64,000 nucleotides of DNA from Actinophytocola xinjiangensis. Lineage in GTDB: Bacteria; Actinomycetota; Actinomycetes; Mycobacteriales; Pseudonocardiaceae. The position numbers and the translations under genes were made by a program. The notes under the pieces are model-generated. The model saw nothing but the letters and a program-made list of their open reading frames with translations, was not told the origin of the DNA and did not search any database. This document shows positions 1 to 7,980 of the stretch, one piece after another. The stretch is taken from positions 682,001 through 746,000 of the forward strand of contig NZ_MSIF01000001.1 in the NCBI RefSeq assembly GCF_001921215.1. The letters are read 5' to 3'. Each line of letters starts with the position of its first letter. Position 1 is the stretch's first letter.

Positions 1-233
1 GCGAGGACGCGTTCCTGGCCGGGTTTGGTGGCCCAGCCGCAGCGGTACATCATCCACCGGAACGACGGCTTGATCCAGGTCATGCGCTCCAGCTTGAACG
101 GCGGGACGAACCGGCCCGCCTCGACCGCCGGGCCGGCGATGGCCGGCGAGTAGGCCTGGTAGACGGTGATCGTGTCCTCGTCGTGGACGGCACGGATCTG
201 TCGAGGAGGCGGTGTCGGGTCAGGGTTCCCCAT
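1..233 (-). CDS. DUF4291 family protein, partial at the window start
   Basis: Only the N-terminal 77 or so codons are inside the window; the 3' end lies to the left. The leftward frame from an ATG at 233-231 reads MGNPDPTPPPRQIRAVHDED and then ITVYQAYSPAIA, a PPFKLERMTWIKPSF block and GWATKPGQERVLA. That run matches, from memory, the conserved N-terminus of DUF4291 proteins of actinobacteria. The family's biochemical function is unknown to me. It runs in the same direction as the MFS gene upstream of it, with a 32-base gap, so it may belong to that transcription unit. The call is firm for the family; nothing can be said on function. Confidence 0.8.
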   Translation of the reverse strand, partial: MGNPDPTPPPRQIRAVHDEDTITVYQAYSPAIAGPAVEAGRFVPPFKLERMTWIKPSFRWMMYRCGWATKPGQERVL

Positions 234-265
234 CGCAGGCACGGTACGGAGACCTCGCTCGGCGG

Positions 266-1486
266 TCATGTCGTTTTCGCGGGCACCGGGCGCCGGCCGG
301 TCCGCAGGGTCCGGTCACGCAGCACCACCACCGGCGTGACGGCGGCCAGGACGGCGGCGACGGCGATCGTCACACCGGTCCCGGTGGTGGCGGCCAGAAC
401 ACCGACGATCGCGTTGGCCGGGAGCATCGGGACCAGCTGGACCAGGATCAGCAGGCTCTGGAAACGGGAGGTCATCGCCGGGGGCGTCAGGCCGAGGTAG
501 GTCGGGAAGACGTGCGCGGTGAACACGACGACCCCGGAGCCGACGACGGTCGTCGCGGCGGCGGCCAGTGGCCACACCGGCGCGAGCGCCAGCAACCCGA
601 GGCCGGTCGCGACGACCAGTGGGCCGATCGTCATCGGCAGGTGGGGACGCGCGGCGGTCCCGCGCCAGGCGAACCAGGCACTGGTCGCCAGGCCGCCGAC
701 CACCCAGCACGCCTCGACCCAGCCGGTCTCGCCCGCTGACCAGCCGCGTTCCCGGGCGGCCAGCGGGATTCCCAGCAGGACGGTCGGAAGCACGCCGCCG
801 GCGACGATCGCCACGGCCAGCAGGAGGTTCGGCACGCCCTCGGTGGCCCGCGCGGTGCGCAGACCATCGACGATGCTCCGGAACCCGGCCGACGCGGCGG
901 GGTCGCGGTCACCGGAGTGCTCCCGTGGCGGCCGGACCAGCAGCAGGGTGATCATCAGCGCCAGGAACCCGACCAGGTCGAGCAGGGCCACCCCCGCCAG
1001 GCCCAACGGCCCGACCAGCAGTCCACCGAGCGGCGGCGCGGTGATGCGGGCCACCTGGTTGGACATCCCGGCCCGGGCCACCGCCGCGCCCAGCCGGTGG
1101 TCGTCGACGAACAGGCGGGGGAACGTGCCGGCCGCCGGGCGGGCGAACGCGAACACGGTGCCGGTGAGCGTCGCCGCCGCCACGAGCAGCCACGGCTCGG
1201 GGCCCCACAGGGCCGAGGTCACCGCCAGCGTCGTGCAGACCAGGATCATCGCGATCTCCGTGGCGATCAGCACCCGGCGCGGGCCGAACCGGTCGGCGAC
1301 CGCACCGCCGACCAGGCACAGCAGCACCGCGGGGAGCACGGACGCGATCGCCACCGTCGCGGCGGGTCCGGGACCGTGGCCGCTCGCGGTCCAGGTCAGT
1401 GCGAAGGCGAGCAGTCCGGCGCCCAGCTCGGACCCGAGCGAGGCGACGATCCAGGAGTGGAACCCTCGGGGAAAGCGCATGGTCAC
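266..1486 (-). CDS. MFS transporter
   Basis: A 406-residue, strongly hydrophobic protein with roughly twelve predicted membrane segments. It has an MFS-like loop between helices 2 and 3 (GGAVADRFGPRRVLIATE, residues about 60-77), the usual G-x-x-x-D-R-x-G-x-R-R pattern. It most resembles small actinobacterial drug or metabolite exporters of the MFS_1/MFS_3 type; substrate unknown. The ATG at 1486-1484 overlaps the TGA of the upstream MerR gene (ATGA), so the two are translationally coupled. A second ATG lies six bases downstream and is a possible alternative start. Coupling to a MerR regulator suggests an efflux pump induced by its own substrate; that is inference. Confidence 0.9.
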   Translation of the reverse strand: MTMRFPRGFHSWIVASLGSELGAGLLAFALTWTASGHGPGPAATVAIASVLPAVLLCLVGGAVADRFGPRRVLIATEIAMILVCTTLAVTSALWGPEPWLLVAAATLTGTVFAFARPAAGTFPRLFVDDHRLGAAVARAGMSNQVARITAPPLGGLLVGPLGLAGVALLDLVGFLALMITLLLVRPPREHSGDRDPAASAGFRSIVDGLRTARATEGVPNLLLAVAIVAGGVLPTVLLGIPLAARERGWSAGETGWVEACWVVGGLATSAWFAWRGTAARPHLPMTIGPLVVATGLGLLALAPVWPLAAAATTVVGSGVVVFTAHVFPTYLGLTPPAMTSRFQSLLILVQLVPMLPANAIVGVLAATTGTGVTIAVAAVLAAVTPVVVLRDRTLRTGRRPVPAKTT

Positions 1487-2526
1487 TGCTGGGGCATCAC
1501 GAGGGCGGCGAAGTCGGGCTGGCCGGGATCACGCCACAGCAGCGGCCGTCCGTTCGCCCGGACCTCGCACACCAGGTCGACCCCGAACGCGGCGCCGGCG
1601 ATGACGGCCACCGCCGAGGCGGACAGCTCCAGCGTGACCGGGTCACCGCGGTGCCGGCCGGTGACCCGGCGCCGGCCGATGGTCAGCACGGCCTTCCCGT
1701 CGGCGGCGACCACGCGAACCGGTTCCTCGGCCGGTCCGGTGAGGGCCTGCCTGGCCACCACGATCCGGCTCACGCGGACCGCGTCGATCTCCAGAACCTG
1801 GTCCACGCTGGGAAAGCGGTCCGGTGCCGGCTCGACGGACAGTTCGGTGCCGTCCTCGTCGCGCAGGACGACCCGCGACGGCCGGGCGACGACCAGGTCG
1901 ACGGTGGCGCGCCCGTGGAGCCAGTCCAGGGTCGGGCCGGTGGCGATCTGCGCCCGGGTGGGCGGGCCGGTGACCACGGCGGGAAGCGCGGTCCGCGCCA
2001 GCAGGAGGTACCGGTTGGTGGCGACGACGGCGACCCCGCCGGCGGTGAGGTCGATCAGTACTCCGTCCAGATCGGTGCCGTCGCCGGGCCGCCCGCTGGC
2101 CGCCATCACCTGCCGGATCGCCGTGGCGAGGACGTCGGCGTCCAGCCGCGCCCGGGTGTCCGGTTCGGCCCCGGTCGCCCGCAGGCTCCGGCGCAGTTCG
2201 GCGACGACCCGTTCGGCGGCCTCGGACCGGGAGCGGGTGTCGCTGACCCACTCGTCGAGCAGCCGCTCGCTCATGTCGGGGGTGGCGTCGAGCAGTTCCC
2301 GGATCCGGTCGAGGGACAGTCCCGCGTCGCGCAGCCGGCGGATCCAGATCGCCCGCTGCCACTGCGAGGGCGTGTAGTAGCGGTAGCCGGTGCGGTCGTC
2401 GACGTCCGCCGGCACCAGCAGCCCGTTCTCGCCGTAGGACCGGATCGCGCTGACGCTCAGCCCGACGGAGCGGGCGAAGCTGCTGATGGTCTGCAGCGGC
2501 GGCTGCCGGGGAGCGGAGTGGGACAT
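1483..2526 (-). CDS. MerR-family regulator fused to a DnaN-like (sliding clamp) domain
   Basis: A 347-residue protein. Residues 10-80 are a MerR winged-helix domain (SVSAIRSYGENGLLVPADVD, then TGYRYYTPSQW), followed by the dimerisation helix. From about residue 125 the chain stops looking like a MerR ligand domain and looks like DNA polymerase III beta subunit: VVATNRYLLLART matches the clamp's VVATDRYRL segment, RFPSVDQVL matches its FPDY-x-x-VLP segment, and the tail FAALVMPQQ matches its VMP C-terminus. Proteins with this fusion are, to my knowledge, annotated in actinobacteria as beta-subunit family proteins, but the role of the clamp part is not established. It could be a dimerisation or ligand module rather than a working clamp. 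The gene is leaderless from a MerR-type promoter and coupled to the MFS exporter, so autoregulation and control of efflux are likely. Confidence 0.85.
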   Translation of the reverse strand: MSHSAPRQPPLQTISSFARSVGLSVSAIRSYGENGLLVPADVDDRTGYRYYTPSQWQRAIWIRRLRDAGLSLDRIRELLDATPDMSERLLDEWVSDTRSRSEAAERVVAELRRSLRATGAEPDTRARLDADVLATAIRQVMAASGRPGDGTDLDGVLIDLTAGGVAVVATNRYLLLARTALPAVVTGPPTRAQIATGPTLDWLHGRATVDLVVARPSRVVLRDEDGTELSVEPAPDRFPSVDQVLEIDAVRVSRIVVARQALTGPAEEPVRVVAADGKAVLTIGRRRVTGRHRGDPVTLELSASAVAVIAGAAFGVDLVCEVRANGRPLLWRDPGQPDFAALVMPQQ

Positions 2527-2533
2527 GCCGGGA

Positions 2534-2564
2534 ATCGTCGACTCTCACCCCGCCTGAGAGTCAA
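2534..2564 (-). promoter_or_regulatory. MerR-type promoter with operator dyad
   Basis: On the minus strand a -35 TTGACT (2564-2559) and a -10 GACGAT (2539-2534) are separated by 19 bases, the long spacer typical of MerR-controlled promoters. The spacer is covered by a perfect inverted repeat GACTCTCA-7-TGAGAGTC (2540-2562). The predicted transcription start falls at or next to the ATG at 2526, giving a leaderless mRNA. This is the expected autoregulatory site of the adjoining MerR protein. Confidence 0.7.
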
Positions 2565-2591
2565 CCCGGATAAAGGTGGGTTAAACGGCGG

Positions 2592-2621
2592 TTGCGGCCT
2601 TCGTGACGGGAACGGTAGTTA
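2592..2621 (+). promoter_or_regulatory. Candidate promoter of the secreted subtilase gene
   Basis: TTGCGG (2592-2597) and TAGTTA (2616-2621) are separated by 18 bases and lie 27 bases upstream of the GTG start. A purine-rich GAGGAGA ribosome site sits just before the start. The motif match is moderate and the call is by eye only. Confidence 0.35.
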
Positions 2622-2648
2622 GGAACTGCCCGACATTGAGGAGATCTG

Positions 2649-5600
2649 GTGGGTCGACGAAGAGTGTGGCGCGGTGGAACCGGGGTCGCGCTGGCGGTCA
2701 CGCTGGCCGCGGGTCTGGTCACCGCGACGGGGCAGGGGGCGGTGGCCGAACCAGGCGCCACCGTCGGACGGGGAGAGCCGGTCTCGGTCACGCTGGTCAG
2801 CGGGGACCGGGTGGAACTGTGGGGAAGCGGCCCGACGGCGCCGCTGCGGATCGAGCCGGCGCGGCGGCCACGCCCGGTTCCGTTCCAGGACTACTGGCAC
2901 GACGGGGACCGCTACGTCGTTCCCGCCGACGCCGCCAAGCTGGTCAGCGACGGCGTGCTGGACCGCGCGCTGTTCAACGTCACCGGACTGGTGCGCCAGC
3001 GCTACGACGACGCGCACACCACGGCGGTGCCGCTGCTGGTCGAGCACAGCGGCGCGCGGGCGGCGGTGATGTCGACCGGCACCACGGTGCGTCGCGCCCT
3101 GCCCGAACTCGACCTGACAGCGCTGGACCAGGACAAGGCCAGCGCCGGGGACTTCTACGACCGGCTCACCGCGCCGACCACGCTGCGCACCACCGGGATC
3201 CAGAAGATCTGGCTGAACAAGCGGGTTCGCGCGACCCTGGACCAGAGCGTGCCGCAGATCGGCGCGCCGGCCGCCTGGGAACGCGGGCTGACCGGGGCCG
3301 GGGCACGGGTCGCCGTACTGGACAGCGGGATCGACACCGATCACCCGGACCTGGCCGGCAAGGTCGCGGCCAGCAAGGACTTCTCCGGCTCCGACGGGAT
3401 CGAGGACCGGCTCGGTCACGGCACGCACGTCGCGTCGATCATCACCGGGTCGGGGGCGGCCTCGGGCGGGCGGTACCAGGGGGTGGCCCCGGACGTCAGC
3501 CTCGCGGTCGGCAAGGTGCTCGACGACTCCGGCTGGGGCACCGAGGACGGCGTGCTCGCCGGGATGCGGTGGGCGGCCGCCGAGTCCGGCGCGAAGATCG
3601 TCAACATGAGTCTGGGCAGCGGGCCCAGCGACGGCCAGGACCCGGTGTCGCTCGCGGTGAACACGCTCAGCCGCGAGTACGGGACGTTGTTCGTCGTCTC
3701 CGCCGGCAACTACGGGTCGCCGGGAACGGTGTCCTCCCCGGCGACCGCCGACGACGCGCTCGCCGTCGGCAGTGTGTCCAAACAGGACGAAGTGAGTGAC
3801 TTCTCCAGCCAGGGGCCCCGGCTGGGCGACAACGCGGTCAAGCCGGAGATCAGCGCCCCGGGCGGGCAGATCGTGGCGGCCAGCCCGGCCGGTGTGCCGC
3901 CGCTGGGCGAACCGGTCGGCGACGCCTACCAGCGACTCGACGGCACCTCGATGGCCGCCCCGCACGTCGCCGCCGCCGCGGCGATCCTGGCCCAACAGCA
4001 CCCCGACTGGACCGCGCCCGCGCTGAAGTCGGCGCTGGTCAGCAGCGCGCGGGAGGTTGCCGGCGCCGGCGTGTTCCAGGTCGGTGCCGGCCGGCTCGAC
4101 CTGGACCGGGCGACCGCGACCCCGGTCGTGGCCACCGGTGCGGTGTCGGCGTACCTGCCGTGGCCCAACACCGGGACGCAGGTGCGCCGGACGGTCACCT
4201 GGACCAACGCCGGTGACGCGCCGGTCACCCTGACGCTGCGGGCCGACGTGACCGGTGCGAACGGCGAGCCGGCCCCGGCCGGGCTGGTCACGCTGGCCGA
4301 GGACACGGTGACCGTGCCGGCCGGTGGCAGCGCGCCGGTCGACGTGCTCGTCACCGGGCAGGAGGACGGGGCGGGGACCTACTCCGGGGTCCTGGTGGCC
4401 ACCGACGGCACGGTCGGCACCCGCACCGCGATCTCGGTGTACCAGCAGGAACAGCGGTTCTCGTTCACGGCGAACCTGCTGGACCGCGACGGCGCCGCCC
4501 CCGGGGCGGACTTCTGGGCGCTGGCCCACATTTTCGACGTGGAGACCGGCGACATGTACCTGGCCTACTCGGGTGAGACGATCAGCCTGCCCCGAGGCCG
4601 GTACTCCGTCCACACCACAACCAACACCCGCGACCCGGACCACGAGACCGTCTACACGGTCATCAGTCATCCCGACCTGTCCCTGGACCGGGACGTCACG
4701 CAGGTGTTCGACGCCAGGCTCGGGCAGCCGGTCACGGCCGAGCCGGACAACCCCGAGGCCAACGGTGGAACCCACTCGATCGAGGCCCTGACACGCCTCG
4801 GTGACTGCGACTGCATGTTCTCCCTCGCCTACGAGGCCGACCCCCGGTTCGCCCTGGGGTACGCGGCGACCCTGCCGGGCACGGCCTCGGACGGCTACGC
4901 CCTGGCCCAGAGTCGCCGGGCGACGGAGCCGGAGTTGGAGATGGTGGCCGACGACGGCGAACGGTTCGACGTCAACCTCCAGTTGCTGTACGGCGATCCG
5001 CCGACCGAACAGTCCTCGCTGAGGGCCGTGTACGGCGGCTCGGGCACACCGGAGGACCTGGCGAAGATCGACGCCGCCGGCAAGCTGGTGGTGATCGAGT
5101 TCGACCCGTACCTCGGCCGGGACGAGTGGCTGCGGCGCGGGGTCAACGTCGCCGAGGCCGGGGGAAAGCTGGCCCTGATCCGCTTCGTGGACCAGGGGGC
5201 CGAACCACTGCCGCCGGACCCGGTCGACGCCGAGCCGGTGCCGGCCTTCTACGGCGAGGGCAACCCCACGGTGGACCGGCTGGTCGAGTTGGTCAAACGG
5301 GGTGAGTCCACCGTCGACTACGTCAGCCGGGCGAGTACCGACCTGCGCTACGAGCTGGCCCACGGCGTGGCGCGGCAGGTGACGGGGCCGGTCACGTACC
5401 GGCCGAGGACCAGTGAGCTGGCCACCATGCGGGCGGCCTACCACGACAACGCGCCGGCCACGGTCGCCTACGGTGCCTTCACGACGATGTTCGACCGCCC
5501 CATCGGCCCCGGGTGGACCGCGCGGACGGCGGCCCAGCAGGTGCGGACGGAGTACTTCACGCCGGGTGAGTGGGACCTGTTCTGGAGCACCGGCCCGGAC

Positions 5601-6338
5601 TCACTGGGCGAGACGGTGACGCTGGCCGCCGGCCAGCCGCCGACCCGGATCGCGTGGAACAAGGCGGTGATCGGCCCGACGTTGCGCGGCACCACCATCA
5701 ACACCCTGCAGGAGGACCCGCACCCGTGGTCCTGGCGCCACGACGGGCAGCTCAGCGTGAAACTGCCGATGTACGGCGACTCGGCCGGCCGGGCGAGAAT
5801 GGTCGACCCGTTCCGGGACGCCACCGGGTCGGTCACCGTGTACCGGGACGGCGAGGAGATCGGGAACTCCCCGGTGACCGAGGTCGTGGAGTACCCGGTG
5901 CCGGACGCGGACTCGTCCTACCGGGTGGTGGCCGAGGCCCGTCAGTCGAACGCGGCCTGGCCACTGTCCACTGTGGTCACGGCGGACTGGGTGTTCCGCT
6001 CGTCGGCGGCCGGCGAGGGCGCGGCGTTGCCGATGCTCACCGCCCGGTTCGACCCGTCGGTGGACGTCCGCAACCGGGCGCCCGGCAACCAGCGGGTCAG
6101 CTTCCCTGCCTACGTGGAACGGCAGGACGGCCCGGCCCGGATCACCTCGCTGTCGGTGGACGTCTCCTACGACGACGGGGCGACCTGGCGGCCGGCCGAG
6201 GTTCGTCGTGTCGACGGCCACTGGACGGTGTCCGTGCGGCACCCGGCGAAGGGCTACGCCTCCCTGCGGGCCCGAACGTCCGATGTGGACGGTAACCGAC
6301 TGGCGCAGACGATCATCCGCGCCTATCAGATCGGCTGA
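2649..6338 (+). CDS. Secreted subtilisin-like serine protease (S8), 1229 aa
   Basis: An exported endopeptidase. Residues 1-33 form a Sec signal peptide (basic MGRRRVWR, hydrophobic core, likely cleavage after AVA). A propeptide-like region runs to about residue 200. The S8 catalytic domain follows with Asp225 (VLDSGIDTDHPDL), His257 (GHGTHVASI), the oxyanion Asn in SAGN, and Ser434 (GTSMAAPH). The triad is complete, so it should be active. About 750 residues follow the catalytic domain, with beta-rich segments and a PA-domain-like stretch (VVIEFDPYLGRDEW, near residue 815); no membrane anchor is seen. The GTG start is chosen for the GAGGAGA ribosome site upstream. Transcription is divergent from the MerR gene and closed by a strong hairpin. 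Confidence 0.92.
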   Translation: MGRRRVWRGGTGVALAVTLAAGLVTATGQGAVAEPGATVGRGEPVSVTLVSGDRVELWGSGPTAPLRIEPARRPRPVPFQDYWHDGDRYVVPADAAKLVSDGVLDRALFNVTGLVRQRYDDAHTTAVPLLVEHSGARAAVMSTGTTVRRALPELDLTALDQDKASAGDFYDRLTAPTTLRTTGIQKIWLNKRVRATLDQSVPQIGAPAAWERGLTGAGARVAVLDSGIDTDHPDLAGKVAASKDFSGSDGIEDRLGHGTHVASIITGSGAASGGRYQGVAPDVSLAVGKVLDDSGWGTEDGVLAGMRWAAAESGAKIVNMSLGSGPSDGQDPVSLAVNTLSREYGTLFVVSAGNYGSPGTVSSPATADDALAVGSVSKQDEVSDFSSQGPRLGDNAVKPEISAPGGQIVAASPAGVPPLGEPVGDAYQRLDGTSMAAPHVAAAAAILAQQHPDWTAPALKSALVSSAREVAGAGVFQVGAGRLDLDRATATPVVATGAVSAYLPWPNTGTQVRRTVTWTNAGDAPVTLTLRADVTGANGEPAPAGLVTLAEDTVTVPAGGSAPVDVLVTGQEDGAGTYSGVLVATDGTVGTRTAISVYQQEQRFSFTANLLDRDGAAPGADFWALAHIFDVETGDMYLAYSGETISLPRGRYSVHTTTNTRDPDHETVYTVISHPDLSLDRDVTQVFDARLGQPVTAEPDNPEANGGTHSIEALTRLGDCDCMFSLAYEADPRFALGYAATLPGTASDGYALAQSRRATEPELEMVADDGERFDVNLQLLYGDPPTEQSSLRAVYGGSGTPEDLAKIDAAGKLVVIEFDPYLGRDEWLRRGVNVAEAGGKLALIRFVDQGAEPLPPDPVDAEPVPAFYGEGNPTVDRLVELVKRGESTVDYVSRASTDLRYELAHGVARQVTGPVTYRPRTSELATMRAAYHDNAPATVAYGAFTTMFDRPIGPGWTARTAAQQVRTEYFTPGEWDLFWSTGPDSLGETVTLAAGQPPTRIAWNKAVIGPTLRGTTINTLQEDPHPWSWRHDGQLSVKLPMYGDSAGRARMVDPFRDATGSVTVYRDGEEIGNSPVTEVVEYPVPDADSSYRVVAEARQSNAAWPLSTVVTADWVFRSSAAGEGAALPMLTARFDPSVDVRNRAPGNQRVSFPAYVERQDGPARITSLSVDVSYDDGATWRPAEVRRVDGHWTVSVRHPAKGYASLRARTSDVDGNRLAQTIIRAYQIG
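5965..5975 (+). repeat. Copy 1 of the 11-mer TGTCCACTGTG
   Basis: Identical 11-mers occur at three places in this window, all on the plus strand inside coding sequence. This copy lies in the subtilase C-terminal region, encoding Leu-Ser-Thr-Val with the rare codon ACT. See the corresponding finding. Confidence 0.6.
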
Positions 6339-6343
6339 GTGAC

Positions 6344-6374
6344 ACCGGGGCCGGCGGAATTCGCCGGCCCCGGT
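6344..6374 (+). terminator. Strong hairpin terminator after the subtilase gene
   Basis: A 31-base near-perfect inverted repeat starting five bases after the stop codon: 13 GC-rich pairs (ACCGGGGCCGGCG against CGCCGGCCCCGGT) closed by a short AT-containing loop. There is no clear U-tract, which is common in high-GC actinomycetes. It separates the protease gene from the WXG gene downstream. Confidence 0.75.
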
Positions 6375-6471
6375 TCCGCCATGATCGAGTCGTCGGTTTT
6401 CCGGTTTTACCGCGCGTTACCCGGCGGTATGCGACATCATTCCTTCAGTTGTCACATTGCTGGAGGGGTGC

Positions 6472-7602
6472 ATGTCGTTCTACGTGGATGCGGCGGCCGT
6501 CGCGGGGCTGTCCGCCCTGGTGACGCGAAACGGTGGCGGTGCACAGCTGTTCGCCAACTACAACAAGGGGTCCGGACCGAACGAGTTCGGCGAGGGGGTA
6601 CTGATCAACCTCTGCGCGCAGTCGCTGGACCGGTGGCAGCAGCTCGCCCGGGACAACTCCCAGCGGGGCGCCGACCTGCTCCTCGGGTGCGGACACCAAC
6701 TGGAGCACGCCGCCGAGCTCTACGCCGGCGTCGACCACGAGTACGCGGCCAAGCTCGACGCGACCTACCCGCACGGCGGTGGCGCCGCCCCGCTGGAGCC
6801 GGGTCAGGTACGCGCGGCCGACTCCGCCGGCGAGTTCACCGACTGGGAGAACCCGTCGTCGAACCCGCGAGACCCGAGCAAGGAGTACCAGGGGCCGCCG
6901 ACACTGGGCGAGGCCGACGCGGCGGGCTCGGGCTGGAACATCGACCTGGAGGGCGAGGTCGACCGCGTCACCGGCGCGGTGTCCCTGGCCAGGCAGATCC
7001 GCGACGTGCTCCGGGCCATCCTCGGGCTCGATCCCTTCGACGTGGCGCTCACGCTGATCGCCGGCCACTGGGAGCTGCTGCTCTACCAGGCGCGGTGCGT
7101 CGAGGACCTGGACCCCGGGTTCACCAGGATCCGGGAGAACCTGGACCGGGGCCGGTTCGCCGTGCAGGACCGGTGGGAGGGGAACGCGGCCGGCGCGTTC
7201 GAGGTGTGGATGCTCAACTACTGCCTGGCCGCCGACGAGCTCGCCACCTTCGGCCGGGAGGCCGGCTGGAAGATGAGGAACTTCGCGGAGGCCGCGTACC
7301 ACCAGTTCCAGGCGCTGAACATCGCGATCGACTTCCTGATCGACCTGGTGCTCGACCTCGTGCTCGCGGGCGGCGGCACGATGATCGGTGGGGCGCTGTC
7401 GGTACTGCGTGGCGAGAACCCCATCGAGGCGATCGGGTCGATCGTGGCCGCCTACGGGCAGGTGTCCACGATCCTCGACGCCATCCGGGTACTGGGGCAC
7501 GAGTTGGTGTCGATCTCGGACGTGGTCGCCGGCAACGGCGAGGCCGTCGCGCGCAGCTGGCCGAGCAATCCCAGCGAGTACGTCCACCCGGAGTTCCGGT
7601 GA
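6472..7602 (+). CDS. WXG100-like protein, possible type VII secretion substrate
   Basis: A 376-residue protein without a Sec signal. A W-x-G turn (W235-E-G237 in DRWEGNAAGAF) sits between helical segments, the hallmark of WXG100/ESX-type helical hairpins. A hydrophobic stretch follows at about residues 283-312 (AIDFLIDLVLDLVLAGGG), which could be a membrane or pore helix. The start is the ATG after TGGAGGGG; an in-frame start 15 bases upstream falls in that ribosome site and is rejected. The next gene overlaps it by four bases, so the pair is coupled. No EccC ATPase or other T7SS gene is in the window, so export would depend on a system elsewhere. Role unknown; an EspB-like or polymorphic-toxin-carrier role is possible. 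Confidence 0.65.
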   Translation: MSFYVDAAAVAGLSALVTRNGGGAQLFANYNKGSGPNEFGEGVLINLCAQSLDRWQQLARDNSQRGADLLLGCGHQLEHAAELYAGVDHEYAAKLDATYPHGGGAAPLEPGQVRAADSAGEFTDWENPSSNPRDPSKEYQGPPTLGEADAAGSGWNIDLEGEVDRVTGAVSLARQIRDVLRAILGLDPFDVALTLIAGHWELLLYQARCVEDLDPGFTRIRENLDRGRFAVQDRWEGNAAGAFEVWMLNYCLAADELATFGREAGWKMRNFAEAAYHQFQALNIAIDFLIDLVLDLVLAGGGTMIGGALSVLRGENPIEAIGSIVAAYGQVSTILDAIRVLGHELVSISDVVAGNGEAVARSWPSNPSEYVHPEFR

Positions 7603-7979
7603 CCGAGCTGCCGGAGAACCCCTGGGCCACCCGGCAGGGCCGCCTCGCCAGGGCCGAGCAGTTCCGGCGGCTCGCCTCGGGGGAGGGCGAACTGGCCGAG
7701 TTCGCCAAGGAGGTACTGGCCGGCCGGGTGGAGCCGCACGCGCTCGTCCGCTCCCCGGTCCTGAGCGACGAGGTGATGCGCACTCTCCATGCCCAGGTCG
7801 AGCGCTGGCACGCGCTGTCGGACAGGGAACGCGAGGAGATCGTGGCCGGGGCCGAGGAACGGACCCGGGCGCGGATCGAGGCACTGGCCGAGGCCGCCGA
7901 GTCCGCCGGGTCCGCTGACGAACCGGGACCACCGGAGGAGGACCCGCCGGCCGGGCCGGTGCTGCGCGACGCCTGGTAG
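7599..7979 (+). CDS. Small acidic helical protein coupled to the WXG gene
   Basis: A 126-residue protein starting at a GTG that overlaps the TGA of the WXG gene (GTGA). It is rich in Glu, Ala and Arg. A long amphipathic helix (LSDREREEIVAGAEERTRAR, about residues 70-89) is followed by a Pro/Glu-rich acidic tail. No known domain is recognised. Strict coupling to the WXG protein suggests a binding partner or chaperone for it. The stop lies one base from the end of the convergent aldehyde dehydrogenase gene. Confidence 0.6.
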   Translation: MTELPENPWATRQGRLARAEQFRRLASGEGELAEFAKEVLAGRVEPHALVRSPVLSDEVMRTLHAQVERWHALSDREREEIVAGAEERTRARIEALAEAAESAGSADEPGPPEEDPPAGPVLRDAW

Positions 7980-7980
7980 G

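Noticed and set aside
917-2377. Plus-strand frames opposite the MFS and MerR genes
   Set aside because: No ribosome site and compositionally anomalous; the minus-strand genes have clear families.
2619-5444. Open frame of 941 codons antisense to the subtilase
   Set aside because: Low-complexity Arg/Gly/Val/His composition with no start context; a shadow of the protease gene.
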